Source: Nocardioides sp. QY071 (GTDB lineage Bacteria > Actinomycetota > Actinomycetes > Propionibacteriales > Nocardioidaceae). Taken from it: a DNA stretch of 64,000 bases. Both the position numbers and the translations under genes were made by a program. The notes beneath the pieces were generated by a model. That model saw only the letters and a list, made by a program, of their open reading frames with translations. It was not told where the DNA came from and did no database searches. Shown here piece after piece: positions 1 through 8,466 of this stretch (position 1 is the first letter of the stretch; each line of letters begins with the position of its first letter). The DNA lies in the NCBI RefSeq assembly GCF_029961765.1, contig NZ_CP124681.1:372001-436000 (forward strand), written 5' to 3'.

Positions 1-1138
1 CGATGACCTCGACGGGGGAGACCGCGAAGCTGAGCACGATCCGCCGCTTGTCGCTGCCATCGGCGACCGGGCGCTCGGCCAGGTCGCGGAGAAGAGCGCT
101 GCGCTGGTCGTCGCCGGTGAGCAGCGCGGGATCGACGTCGACGACCACGTCGATGTCGTCGAGCGCGGCGAGGCCGATCAGCTCGGGAACGGTGAACGCC
201 GCCTGCGCGGGACCACGACGGCCGAGGACGACCACCTCGCGCACGTTGCTCGCGCGCAGCTGGTCGAGCGGGCCGGGCGCCAGGTCGGTGCGCTCGAGGA
301 CCTCGACCGGCCGGGCCAGGATGCGCGCCACGTCGAGCGCGACGTTGCCGTTGCCGACGACGACCGCGCGACCGGACGGGTTGGAGACCGGGCCGAGCGG
401 GACGTCGAGGTCCTGCTGCTCGGGGTGGCCGTTGTACCAGCCGACCAGGGCCGTCGCCGGGACCGAGCCGGCCAGGTCCTCGCCGGGGATGCCCAGGCTG
501 CGGTCGGCGGAGGCGCCGACGGCGTACACGACCGCGTCGTAGTGGGACCGCAGGTCGGCGAGGGTGATGCTGGTGCTGTCGGGGGCGCCGACCTCGACGT
601 CGAGGAAGTAGCGGAACCGCGGCTGCCGCTCGATCGCCTCGAACAGCCGGGTCACCAGCTTGGTCGACGCGTGGTCCGGGGCGACACCGTGCCGGACCAG
701 GCCGTACGGCGTGCGCAGCCGGTCGTAGACGTCGACTCCGCCGACCTCGGGGTGCTTGAGCAGCTCGTCGGCCGTGTAGAGCCCGGCCGGGCCGGCGCCG
801 ATCACCGCGACCCGGAACGGGCCGGTGCGGGTGAGGCGGCGCTGCTGCGGAACCAGCGCGACCGGAGTGCGGTCGGCGTGGGGGAACGCGTCGTAGTAGG
901 CGGCGTTGAGCTCGAGGAACGGCAGCTGCTTGGTCGTCAGCGCGGCGTCGGGCACCATCGCCCCGACCGGGCACGCGGTCGCGCAGGCGCCGCAGCCGAC
1001 GCAGGCGGTCGCGTCGACGTACACCATCTCGGTGGTGCCGAAGCCGGGCTCACCCGGGGCGGGGTGGATGCAGTTGACCGGGCAGGCGACGACGCACGAG
1101 GCGTCGGCGCAGCACGACTGCGTGACGACGTACGCCAT
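1..1138 (-). CDS. Ferredoxin/ferredoxin-NADP reductase fusion (FprB type), partial
   Basis: The C-terminus lies off the left edge of the window; about 379 codons are visible. Residues 1-60 form a two-cluster ferredoxin domain with cysteines C9/C10, C15, C19, C23 and C46, C49, C52, C56 (a CVGCGAC..CP motif). This is followed near residues 112-120 by an FAD-binding VIGAGPAG motif of the adrenodoxin-reductase-like family. Such fusions pass electrons from NAD(P)H through FAD to Fe-S clusters. The gene starts three bases after the stop of the diiron oxygenase gene on the same strand, so the pair is probably one operon and this protein may supply electrons to that oxygenase (inference). The start is the ATG directly before the first cysteine motif. 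Confidence 0.88.
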   Translation of the reverse strand, partial: MAYVVTQSCCADASCVVACPVNCIHPAPGEPGFGTTEMVYVDATACVGCGACATACPVGAMVPDAALTTKQLPFLELNAAYYDAFPHADRTPVALVPQQRRLTRTGPFRVAVIGAGPAGLYTADELLKHPEVGGVDVYDRLRTPYGLVRHGVAPDHASTKLVTRLFEAIERQPRFRYFLDVEVGAPDSTSITLADLRSHYDAVVYAVGASADRSLGIPGEDLAGSVPATALVGWYNGHPEQQDLDVPLGPVSNPSGRAVVVGNGNVALDVARILARPVEVLERTDLAPGPLDQLRASNVREVVVLGRRGPAQAAFTVPELIGLAALDDIDVVVDVDPALLTGDDQRSALLRDLAERPVADGSDKRRIVLSFAVSPVEVI

Positions 1139-1141
1139 GGC

Positions 1142-2146
1142 TCAGACCGCGGCGGACTTGGGCTCGCTGCGGAAGCGCGAGGGGCTGCCGTGGATGCCGA
1201 GCGCGCGCCACACGAGGCGGGAGACGCGGTTCATCAGGCCGAGCTCCTCGGCGAGCATCCGCACGTCGCCGAAGGTGTCGCGCAGCAGCTTCTGGGACTT
1301 CTCGGACTTCCAGTAGACCTCGCGCATGACGTCCTTGGGGATGCCGAGGTCCTTCTGCATCTGCTTGGTCGGCTTCATGATCACGTCGCACAGCACGCGC
1401 ATGATGAGCGGGTAGGCCAGCGAGAGACCGAAACGCTGGATGCGGCCGTAGTCCTTGGAGCGCTCGACCAGGTAGGTGTGCGCGAAGCCGATGTGGCGGG
1501 CCTCCTCGGCCACGTGGATCTGCATCACGCGGGTGACGATCGGGTGCAGCTCGTGGCCCGAGCGCAGCACCGACTTCTGCAGGTAGTCGATCGGCTCCTC
1601 GCCGGCGAGGATGCCGAAGAAGAAGATGTTGGGCAGCGGGCCGCCGGCCAGGCACAGGAACGGCGCGACCTTGATGAACCAGCCCGGGCCGCCCTTCACG
1701 TCGACGCCGATCCGGTTCACACCCTCCTGGAACATCTGGGTGTGGTGGCACTCCTCGGTCACCTCGTGCGTGGAGTAGCGGAACTCCGCACGGTTGTTGC
1801 CCATCGGGATGAGGTGGCTCATGATGCCGCCGATCAGCACCTGCTCGAACTGCAGGCCGACCTTCATGATGTTGGCGAGGCGGTACTGGCCGATCTCGAT
1901 CTGCCGCTCCAGGGGCAGCGACTTGTACCAGTCGGTGCCGCCGAGCGAGTCGATCTCCGGGAGTACCCAGCGCGGGTCGTTCGGGACGACCTCGAACTCC
2001 GGGCTGTCCCAGGCGATGTCGAGGAACGCGTCGAAGTGCTGGTGGACCGACGCCTCGGACAGAACGCGCAGCGTGTCCTGGTAGCTGAGGCCCGCCAGGT
2101 CGTGCGCGGCAGGGGTGTCGATCGGGGCGTCGGCAGTCGCAGTCAT
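1142..2146 (-). CDS. AurF-type diiron oxygenase
   Basis: 334 residues. Two carboxylate/histidine iron-binding motifs are visible, EECHH near residues 131-135 and EEARH near 214-218, as in AurF/CmlI-type non-haem diiron N-oxygenases (DUF3066/AurF family). Family members oxidise aromatic amines or related substrates; the substrate here cannot be read from sequence. The start at 2146 (MTATAD...) is chosen because a GAGG ribosome site lies just upstream; an in-frame extension to 2215 would run into the promoter region. The gene is followed after three bases by the ferredoxin reductase, a plausible electron donor. A short palindrome upstream suggests regulation by a dimeric repressor. Confidence 0.85.
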   Translation of the reverse strand: MTATADAPIDTPAAHDLAGLSYQDTLRVLSEASVHQHFDAFLDIAWDSPEFEVVPNDPRWVLPEIDSLGGTDWYKSLPLERQIEIGQYRLANIMKVGLQFEQVLIGGIMSHLIPMGNNRAEFRYSTHEVTEECHHTQMFQEGVNRIGVDVKGGPGWFIKVAPFLCLAGGPLPNIFFFGILAGEEPIDYLQKSVLRSGHELHPIVTRVMQIHVAEEARHIGFAHTYLVERSKDYGRIQRFGLSLAYPLIMRVLCDVIMKPTKQMQKDLGIPKDVMREVYWKSEKSQKLLRDTFGDVRMLAEELGLMNRVSRLVWRALGIHGSPSRFRSEPKSAAV

Positions 2147-2202
2147 CGTTCCTCGGTCCGTTCTCGTCATCGAAATCGGGAGCATGCACGCTGTTAGCGC
2201 AA

Positions 2203-2237
2203 CAACATGTTGCATACATTGACCCGGGTTTTGTCAA
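2203..2237 (-). promoter_or_regulatory. Promoter and palindromic operator of the diiron oxygenase
   Basis: On the minus strand a TTGACA -35-like box lies at 2232-2237. About 15 bases further on is a TATGCA -10-like box at 2211-2216. The perfect 10-bp palindrome CAACATGTTG (2203-2212) overlaps the -10 region, where a TetR-like repressor could block transcription. The spacing between the boxes is short, so the promoter call is tentative; the palindrome itself is certain. Confidence 0.4.
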
Positions 2238-2311
2238 GGAAATCGACGAGAAACGGGACCGGCGCGCGCGAGTGCTCGCCTCGGGGTGTGATCGGGATCG
2301 CTCCGCCCCTG

Positions 2312-2378
2312 GACCGCACCCCATGCGAACTGGTCGCGAGAAGGGCCGATCGACGACCGAACCGCATGGGGTGCGGTC
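2312..2378. repeat. Dispersed imperfect palindrome, copy A
   Basis: Outer arms GACCGCACCCCATGCG (2312-2327) and its reverse complement (2363-2378) are perfect over 16 bp and enclose a weaker inner stem (TGGTCGCGA and CGACC). A second copy of the same element lies at 46108-46170. This copy sits downstream of the minus-strand gene ending at 2395 and upstream of the diiron oxygenase promoter. It may act as a terminator or be a REP-like repeat. Confidence 0.75.
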
Positions 2379-2394
2379 GGCAGGAGGGATGAGG

Positions 2395-3729
2395 TCAGGC
2401 GGGGCGCAGGAAGCCCAGGGCGCGCCAGCGGTCGAGCGCCGCGACGAGGTCGGGGTGGTCGGCCCGGTCGGCGGCCCGGCCACCGGTGACCAGGGCGGGG
2501 GTGTCGGGGTCGGTGCCGGCGTCGTAGACGACCGTGAGGCGGTTGGTGGCGCCGGCGTTGATCAGCGAGCCGAGGAGGGCGACCGGGTTGCTGCGGTCCT
2601 CGAGGGAGAGCACCTGGATGTCGGCCGGGAGCAGGCGTAGCTGGGTCGCGGGGGCGTCGGCGGTGACCACCTGGTCGACCACGAAGCCGGGCAGGTCGGT
2701 GCGGGTGGCGACCTCGAGTGCGGCCGCCCCGCCGCTGCCGCGGCCGACCAGCATCACCCGGGCCGGCTCGTCGGCGGGCTCGGCCGCCGGATCGATCGCG
2801 GCGGCGAGGGCACGCACGACGGCGGAGGCCTCGCTGGACGCGTCGCCCGAGACGAGCCGGAGCCGACCGGGGGCGGGCGCCGGGGCGGCGTCGGGCAGGA
2901 AGGCGACCAGGCGCCCGGGGGCCGGGCGCAGGACCCGGATCGGGCCGTCCTGCTGCTCGGCGAGGATCGTCATCAGGTCGGCGAGCCCGGCGGGAGCGCC
3001 ATCGACGGTGGCCGCGGCGCCGGCGACCGGATCCGCGACCTCGGCGAGGCCGACGGCGACGTCGCGCAGGGCGGAGCCCCAGTCGTCGGGCAGCGGGGCG
3101 ATGCCGGTGGCGCGCAGGCCGCCGATGCGCGCGGAGCGTCCGGCGTCACCGGCGAGCACACCGGCGGTGAGCAGTCCGCGCATCTGCAGGCTGTCGAGTA
3201 CGCCGCCACCGGTGGTGACGTGCTCCATGAGCTCGGGGTTGGCCTCCGCCAGCTCGCCGAGGTAGGCCGCCACGCCGTCGCGGTCGAGCGCGTCGGTCTC
3301 GATCAGGCCGGCCGCCACGATCGCGCCGCCGAGGTTGACCTCGGGGGCGAGGTAGCCGATCGCCTTGCCGGCGATGGAGCCGAGGGTCTCGTACGCCGCT
3401 GCCTGGAGCTCGTCGATCCAGCGGTAGGTCATCACCGTCGCGCGCAGCACCAGCGCGTCGGCGTCGAGCTCGATGGACCGGCTGAGCAGGCTGCCCTTCC
3501 CGGTCGTCGCGGCCCGCACCTCCTCCTCGGCGGTGCTCCACGTCGTGGGGGACAGTGGCGCGGAGTCGGCGACCTCGGGGTCGGCGAGCGCGTCGGCGCC
3601 GAGCTGCGACCACTCCCGCATCTGCGCGCCGGCGTCGTCGAACAGGTCCGCGAGCCGCAGCATCTGGTCGTACTTGTCGGCGAGGTCCGCGACCTCGACC
3701 GCGGTCAGCGGCTGCTCCTCGGTGCTCAT
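2395..3729 (-). CDS. Hypothetical protein with WXG-like N-terminus and possible alpha/beta-hydrolase C-terminus
   Basis: 444 residues. I do not recognise a named family. The N-terminal ~110 residues are helical and Asp/Glu/Leu-rich, like WXG100/PPE-associated domains. The C-terminal half has an alternating beta-alpha pattern with VMLVGRGSGGAAAL, which resembles the nucleophile elbow of serine hydrolases (G-x-S-x-G), and a later DLVAALDRWRALGF segment. Its start overlaps the stop of the upstream gene by four bases (ATGA), so translation is probably coupled with the EspG-like gene. The context suggests a type VII secretion accessory or substrate protein (inference). Confidence 0.6.
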   Translation of the reverse strand: MSTEEQPLTAVEVADLADKYDQMLRLADLFDDAGAQMREWSQLGADALADPEVADSAPLSPTTWSTAEEEVRAATTGKGSLLSRSIELDADALVLRATVMTYRWIDELQAAAYETLGSIAGKAIGYLAPEVNLGGAIVAAGLIETDALDRDGVAAYLGELAEANPELMEHVTTGGGVLDSLQMRGLLTAGVLAGDAGRSARIGGLRATGIAPLPDDWGSALRDVAVGLAEVADPVAGAAATVDGAPAGLADLMTILAEQQDGPIRVLRPAPGRLVAFLPDAAPAPAPGRLRLVSGDASSEASAVVRALAAAIDPAAEPADEPARVMLVGRGSGGAAALEVATRTDLPGFVVDQVVTADAPATQLRLLPADIQVLSLEDRSNPVALLGSLINAGATNRLTVVYDAGTDPDTPALVTGGRAADRADHPDLVAALDRWRALGFLRPA

Positions 3730-4691
3730 CGCGTCGCCTCCCCGAGGACCGGTGCGACGACCGCCGCCAGCTCGTCGGGTGCGACGGAGCGCAGCTCCAG
3801 CCGCAGCCCGCCGTCGGCGTGGTGCGGGCGCAGGGCGCGCCAGCCGTCGGCCATGAGCGTCCAGGACACGACGCCGACGGTGTCGACCGCGTCGCCGGAC
3901 ACGTCGGCGACCAGGGCCCGCAACCGGCCGCGGGCCTCGCCCGCCAGCGCAGCGAGCACACCGGCGACGCTCGCGTCGTCCAGGGCGCCGTGGGCACCGC
4001 GGACCGCACCGCTGTGGCGGGACACGAGCACGGGGAGCAGGTCGCCCCGGCCCGAGCCGCTGGCCTCGGCGGCGGCGTCGGCGAGCTCGAACGGCAGGTC
4101 GACGTACGACGGCACGTCGGAGGCCCCGGGCACGACCTCCTCGGAGATCGCGGCGACCCGGGCGAGCTCGGCGGCCCAGGCGTCGGTGCCGAACCAGCCC
4201 AGCTCGAACACGATCCCGTCGACCGTGGCCAGCGAGGCGACGGCGCTGCCGCCCTGGCGGTGCCAGACCTTGGCCTGCACCCCGCCCATGGCGACGTCGA
4301 CGTCGAGGGCGAAGCGCGGCGAGGCGAGCAGGCCGATCGCACCGGCCAGCCCGGCGTCGAGGGCGCCGTCGACGATCAAGCCGCGCCGCTCGAGGGCGTC
4401 GGCGGGGTCGTGCAGCGCGGCGACGGCCGCGCGGAAGGCTTCGTCGTCGAGGGTCGCGGGGCTCTGTCCCAGCCGGGCCTGCATGGCATCGGCGGTGGGT
4501 GGCGCGGCGACCTCGAACGGCAGCGGGGCGTCGCCGGCGAGGTGTGCCGCGTGGTGGAGCTCGGCCAGGGTCAGCCCGATCCGGCGGGGTGCGGCGGCGA
4601 GTGCTCCGCCGTCACCGGCGGCAGGTGCTGCCGGTGCGGCCGGTGCGGCCGGTGTGGCCGGCGGGACGGAGGTGAGGTCGATGGTCGGCAT
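3726..4691 (-). CDS. EspG-like ESX secretion-associated protein (tentative)
   Basis: 321 residues starting at MPTIDL after a Pro/Ala-rich stretch (residues ~9-27). The body alternates hydrophobic strands and helices, including a VWHRQGGSAVASL strand and an FELGWFGTDAWAAEL helix. This loosely resembles EspG chaperones, which bind PE/PPE-type substrates of ESX systems. The identification is by general pattern and by its place between a WXG100-like gene (8 bases upstream) and a 4-base-overlapping downstream gene. It could equally be an unrelated conserved actinobacterial protein. Confidence 0.5.
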   Translation of the reverse strand: MPTIDLTSVPPATPAAPAAPAAPAAGDGGALAAAPRRIGLTLAELHHAAHLAGDAPLPFEVAAPPTADAMQARLGQSPATLDDEAFRAAVAALHDPADALERRGLIVDGALDAGLAGAIGLLASPRFALDVDVAMGGVQAKVWHRQGGSAVASLATVDGIVFELGWFGTDAWAAELARVAAISEEVVPGASDVPSYVDLPFELADAAAEASGSGRGDLLPVLVSRHSGAVRGAHGALDDASVAGVLAALAGEARGRLRALVADVSGDAVDTVGVVSWTLMADGWRALRPHHADGGLRLELRSVAPDELAAVVAPVLGEATR

Positions 4692-4698
4692 CGGGCGC

Positions 4699-5151
4699 TC
4701 AGCGCTCCAGGCCGGGGACGTCGACGGTGAGCCAGTCGCGGTGTCCCGCGGGCGGTGGGGTGAACGCGACGAGCGCCTCGTCGAGCGGGTCGGGCGTGAC
4801 CTGCAACCCGTCGCCGGCCTCGTTGCGGGCGGCGATGGCCGCGATCCGGGCCCGCGCATCGGCGACCAGCGCCTCGACCCGCGCCTGGGTCGCGGCGATC
4901 TCCTCACGCACCGCGTCGACGCTCTCGGCGTGGTCGGCCAGCGCGTCCGCGGCACCGGTGTGGCGCTCCGCGGCCACCCGCAGGTGGCTGGCGCGATCGG
5001 TCACCCGCTCGCGCATCGCCTCGGCCGCCCGGCCGGTCCAGCCCAGACCCTCGACCCGCGCGACCAGCTCGTCGGCGAGGGCGCGCACGTCGGCCCCCTG
5101 GTCCCGCAGCTGGGCGGCACGACGCCGAATGATCTCGCTGTCGCCGTACAT
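4699..5151 (-). CDS. WXG100-like protein
   Basis: 150 residues, first gene of a three-gene minus-strand cluster. It is almost entirely helical, with a central turn GLGWTGRAAEAM that carries the W-x-G signature near residues 36-40. Flanking helices are rich in Ala/Glu/Arg, as in WXG100 helical-hairpin proteins secreted or used by type VII systems. It is longer than EsxA/EsxB (about 100 residues) and ends in a Pro-rich tail (FTPPPAG). The start at 5151 (MYGDSE) is the first ATG giving a compact helical N-terminus. The main type VII locus is about 19 kb away in this window. Confidence 0.6.
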   Translation of the reverse strand: MYGDSEIIRRRAAQLRDQGADVRALADELVARVEGLGWTGRAAEAMRERVTDRASHLRVAAERHTGAADALADHAESVDAVREEIAATQARVEALVADARARIAAIAARNEAGDGLQVTPDPLDEALVAFTPPPAGHRDWLTVDVPGLER

Positions 5152-5192
5152 GAGACGCGCCCCTTCCCTGATCCGTCGCTGGGCAAACCCAA

Positions 5193-6362
5193 TCACAGGG
5201 CGCCGTCGAGCCGGTCGAGCGCGGTGGTGATGTCGTCCGCGGTGCCGGCGAAGCTGAACCGCAGGAACCGGCCGCCGTCGACGGTGTCGAAGTCGATGCC
5301 GGTGGCGACGGCGACGCCGGTGCGGGCCAGCAGGTCGCGGCAGTAGGCCATCGAGTCGGTCGTCAGGTGCCCGACGTCGGCGTACGCGTAGAACGCGCCG
5401 TCGGCCGGCGCCAGCCGGGTGATGCCGAGCCGCTGCAGCCCGTCGAGCAGCAGGCCGCGGTTGTGGGCGTAGCGCTGCACGTGCCCGTCGAGCTCGGCGT
5501 ACGCCGTGTCCTCGAACGCCGCGAGCGCCGCGTGCTGGGCGAGCACGGGCGGGCAGATCGAGAAGTTGCCGGTCAGTACGTCGACCGGCCGCCGCAGCCG
5601 TTCGGGCGCGAGCATCCAGCCGAGGCGCCAGCCGGTCATCGAGAAGTACTTCGAGAACGAGCCGAACACGACCGCCTCGCGCGAGGTCTCCCAGGCGCAG
5701 CCGGCGCGCGATCCGGCGTACTGGATGCCGTGGTAGATCTCGTCGGAGACCAGCTGGACGCCGCTCTCCTCGCACCAGCGGGCGATCGCGGCGAGCTCCT
5801 CGGGCAGCAGCATGGTGCCGGTCGGGTTCGCGGGGCTGGCGACGACGAGGCCGTCGATCGGCTCCCGGGCGTGTGCCTCCGCGAGCTGCTCAACGGTCGG
5901 CTGGAACCGGGTGTCCGGCCCGGTCGGGATCTCGAGGACCGCGCAGCCCAGCGCCGCCAGCACGTTGCGGTAGCAGGGGTAGCCGGGGCGCGCGATCGCC
6001 ACCCGGGCGCCCGCGTCGAAGGCCGCGAGGAAGGCCAGCAGGAAGCCGCCGCTCGAGCCGGTGGTGACGACCACGTCGTCCGGGTCGACGGCGACGTCGT
6101 AGGTGTGTCGGTAGTGGCCGGCGATCGCCGCCCGGAGCTCGACGATGCCGGTCGCGGTGGTGTAGCCGAGGGGGTCGCCGCTGCTGAGCAGCCGGATCGC
6201 GGCCGCGTTGACCGTCGCCGGCGCCCCCGTGCTGGGCTGCCCCGCGACCAGGTTGACCAGGTCGCCGTGGGTGCGCTGCCGCTCCGCCGCCGCGGCGAGG
6301 AGGTCCATCACGTGGAACGGTGGGACGTCCGCCCGGGCGGCGGTGGTGAAGCGGTCGGTCAC
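5193..6362 (-). CDS. Pyridoxal-phosphate aminotransferase, class I/II
   Basis: 389 residues, full length for fold-type I aspartate-aminotransferase-like enzymes. Visible landmarks are NPTG (179-182), D207 in SDEIYHG, the Schiff-base lysine K238 in GSFSKYFSMTGWRLGW, and an arginine near the C-terminus (GGRFLRFSF) that would bind the substrate carboxylate. It transfers amino groups between an amino acid and a 2-oxo acid in the cytoplasm; the substrate is not determinable. The gene reads away from the F420-type oxidoreductase, and the interval between them holds a tandem 32-bp repeat. Confidence 0.88.
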   Translation of the reverse strand: MTDRFTTAARADVPPFHVMDLLAAAAERQRTHGDLVNLVAGQPSTGAPATVNAAAIRLLSSGDPLGYTTATGIVELRAAIAGHYRHTYDVAVDPDDVVVTTGSSGGFLLAFLAAFDAGARVAIARPGYPCYRNVLAALGCAVLEIPTGPDTRFQPTVEQLAEAHAREPIDGLVVASPANPTGTMLLPEELAAIARWCEESGVQLVSDEIYHGIQYAGSRAGCAWETSREAVVFGSFSKYFSMTGWRLGWMLAPERLRRPVDVLTGNFSICPPVLAQHAALAAFEDTAYAELDGHVQRYAHNRGLLLDGLQRLGITRLAPADGAFYAYADVGHLTTDSMAYCRDLLARTGVAVATGIDFDTVDGGRFLRFSFAGTADDITTALDRLDGAL

Positions 6363-6381
6363 CCGCTGATCCTGTCACGCG

Positions 6382-6468
6382 CGACCCGGCGGAAAGTGGC
6401 CCGGGTTTTGCGCCGACCCGGCAGAGAGTGGCCCGGGTTGTGCGCCGACCCGGCAGAAACGACGTGCG
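6382..6468 (+). repeat. Tandem 32-bp repeat, two full units and one partial
   Basis: Units begin at 6382, 6414 and 6446, an exact 32-bp period. Each starts CGACCCGGC(A/G)GA and full units end TT(T/G)TGCGC, with the self-complementary CCCGGG in the middle. Units with the same start, end and period occur at 43344-43454. The repeat occupies the divergent intergenic region between the aminotransferase and the F420-type oxidoreductase. No function is known to me. Confidence 0.8.
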
Positions 6469-6585
6469 ACAGCGCCGGTGGTCTTCCGTGCTCGCCGGAC
6501 GGCGCGGGCGGTCCGGGTCACGACCACCCGGGAGGGCTACGCTCCGGTCCCAGGTCACGACCGTCACCACAACCCAGGGGGAGCC

Positions 6586-7641
6586 ATGCGGCTCGGCATG
6601 ATCATCGACTACTCCGGCGGCTTCGCCGAGACCGTGGAGCTGCTCCAGGAGTACGAGCGCAACGGCCTCGACCTGGTCGCGATGCCGGAGGCGTACTCCT
6701 TCGACGCGGTCAGCCAGCTCGGCTACATCGCCGCGAAGACCGAGCGCCTCGAGCTGATGTCGGCGATCTTCCAGATCTACACGCGCACCCCGTCGCTGAC
6801 CGCGATGACGGCCGCGGGCCTGGACTTCGTCTCCGACGGCCGGTTCACGCTCGGCCTGGGCGCCAGCGGCCCGCAGGTCATCGAGGGCTTCCACGGCGTG
6901 AAGTACGACGCCCCGCTGGGTCGCACCCGCGAGGTGATCGAGATCTGCCGGCAGGTGTGGAAGCGCGAGCCGGTCGAGTTCGAGGGCAAGTACTACGACG
7001 TCCCGCTGACCAAGGACAAGGGCGGCTCGGGCCTGGGCAAGCCGCTCAAGATCATCAACCACCCGGTGCGCAGCGAGATCCCGATCTCGGTCGCGGCGCT
7101 CGGCCCCAAGAACGTCGCGCTCGTCGCCGAGCTCGCCAACGGCTGGCAGCCGCTGTTCTTCCACCCCGGCAAGCGTGGCCTGGCGTGGGGCGAGCCGCTC
7201 GCGGAGGGATTCGCGAAGCGCGATCCTGCGCTCGGCGAGCTCGACATCCAGCTCCAGATCGCCTTCCACCTCGGCGAGCCCTCGCCCGAGGCGGTGCAGG
7301 CGATCCGCAACCAGCTGGCGCTGTACGTCGGCGGCATGGGTGCGCGCGACAAGAACTTCTACAACCAGCTGGCCTGCCGGTACGGATACGAGGCCGAGGC
7401 CAAGGAGATCCAGGACCTGTACCTGTCGGGGGCGAAGGCCGAGGCCGCCGCCGCCGTACCCGACGAGCTGGTGGACGCGGTCACCCTGCTCGGCGACGAG
7501 GACGCGATCCGCCGGCAGGTGGCCGAGTTCCACGCGGCCGGCGTGCGCACCTTCCTGCTCAACCCGCTCGCCGCGACCGACGAGGAGAAGGTCGCCCAGG
7601 TGCGTCGGCTCTCCGAGATCGTCAAGGAGGTCACGCCGTGA
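6586..7641 (+). CDS. LLM-class F420-type oxidoreductase
   Basis: 351 residues of the luciferase-like monooxygenase TIM-barrel family. Typical segments are an N-terminal beta strand (MRLGMIIDYSGG), a central LGLGASGPQVIEGFHG loop and a C-terminal VTLLGDEDAIRRQVAEF region. Family members use coenzyme F420 (or FMN) for hydride transfer to a small organic substrate. The start at 6586 follows an AGGGGGAG ribosome site; an in-frame extension upstream lacks family similarity. The stop overlaps the GTG start of the crotonase gene (GTGA), so the two are translationally coupled and may act in one degradation pathway. Confidence 0.85.
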   Translation: MRLGMIIDYSGGFAETVELLQEYERNGLDLVAMPEAYSFDAVSQLGYIAAKTERLELMSAIFQIYTRTPSLTAMTAAGLDFVSDGRFTLGLGASGPQVIEGFHGVKYDAPLGRTREVIEICRQVWKREPVEFEGKYYDVPLTKDKGGSGLGKPLKIINHPVRSEIPISVAALGPKNVALVAELANGWQPLFFHPGKRGLAWGEPLAEGFAKRDPALGELDIQLQIAFHLGEPSPEAVQAIRNQLALYVGGMGARDKNFYNQLACRYGYEAEAKEIQDLYLSGAKAEAAAAVPDELVDAVTLLGDEDAIRRQVAEFHAAGVRTFLLNPLAATDEEKVAQVRRLSEIVKEVTP

Positions 7642-8462
7642 CCTCGACCGAGGGGCGGCGATTCACCGTCACGCGCGAGGGCGCGGTCGCCACCGTCGGC
7701 CTGGCCGGACCCGGCGGCAAGGCGGTCATGGACGAGGCGTTCTTCGCCGAGCTGGCCGCGACCTTCACCGAGCTCGAGGCCGACGACACCGCCCGTGCGG
7801 TGGTGCTCGCAGGAGCGGGCGACCACTTCTCCTACGGCCTCGACCTGGCCGCGGCGGCCGGTACCTTCGCGCCGCTCCGGCAGGCCACCCATGCCGGTGC
7901 CCGGCAGGAGCTGATGGCCCTGATCCGGCGCTGGCAGGCGGCTCTCGACACCGTCGCCAACCTCAGCAAGCCGACCGTCGCGGCCGTCACCGGCTGGTGC
8001 ATCGGTGGCGGCGTGGACCTCGCCGTCGCCTGCGACGTCCGGGTCGCCTCGGCCGACGCGGTGTTCAGCGTGCGCGAGGCCAAGGTCGGGATCGTCGCCG
8101 ACCTCGGCAGCCTGCAGCGCCTGGTCGGCGTCATCGGCGACGGCCACCTGCGCGAGCTCGCCCTCACCGGCGACGACGTCGACGCCGCCCGGGCCGCCGA
8201 GATCGGCCTGGTCAACCACGTCCACGCCACCCCCGACGAGACGCGTACGGCGGCCGCCGGGCTCGCCGCGCGGATGGCGGCCAACTCCCCGCTGGTCCTG
8301 CGCGGCATCAAGGACGTCCTCGACGCCGAGCGCGGCCCCCGCGTCGAGGCGGGCCTGCGCTACACCGCCGTGTGGAACTCGGCCTTCCTGCTCAGCGACG
8401 ACCTCGACGAGGCGATGCTGGCGTTCCTCGAGCGGCGCCCGCCGGAGTTCACAGGTCGCTGA
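7638..8462 (+). CDS. Enoyl-CoA hydratase/isomerase (crotonase family)
   Basis: 274 residues with the crotonase fold. The oxyanion-hole segments are GDHFSYGLDL and GWCIGGGVDLAVACD. The active-site stretch REAKVGIVADLGSLQRL keeps an acidic residue just before LGSLQRL, a pattern typical of dienoyl-CoA isomerases (ECH1-like), so isomerisation of dienoyl-CoA is at least as likely as hydration. Acts on CoA thioesters in fatty-acid or steroid/aromatic degradation. The GTG start overlaps the preceding oxidoreductase stop. Confidence 0.85.
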   Translation: MTSTEGRRFTVTREGAVATVGLAGPGGKAVMDEAFFAELAATFTELEADDTARAVVLAGAGDHFSYGLDLAAAAGTFAPLRQATHAGARQELMALIRRWQAALDTVANLSKPTVAAVTGWCIGGGVDLAVACDVRVASADAVFSVREAKVGIVADLGSLQRLVGVIGDGHLRELALTGDDVDAARAAEIGLVNHVHATPDETRTAAAGLAARMAANSPLVLRGIKDVLDAERGPRVEAGLRYTAVWNSAFLLSDDLDEAMLAFLERRPPEFTGR

Positions 8463-8466
8463 CGGC

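Noticed and set aside
425..2197. Long plus-strand frame over the diiron oxygenase region
   Set aside because: The translation lacks family features, while the minus strand encodes two well-recognised redox proteins in the same interval.
2203..2237. Confident sigma-70-type promoter
   Set aside because: The -35 and -10 boxes are only about 15 bases apart, so only a tentative call is given.
6382..6468. CRISPR-like array with 32-bp period
   Set aside because: The period is a whole repeat unit with conserved ends and no separate spacer; only two full units, and the related copies at 43344-43454 are in opposite orientations.
5367..7637. Upstream part of a 1031-codon plus-strand frame ending in the crotonase
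   Set aside because: It reads antisense through the aminotransferase and out of frame through the oxidoreductase; only the portion from GTG 7638 has family similarity.
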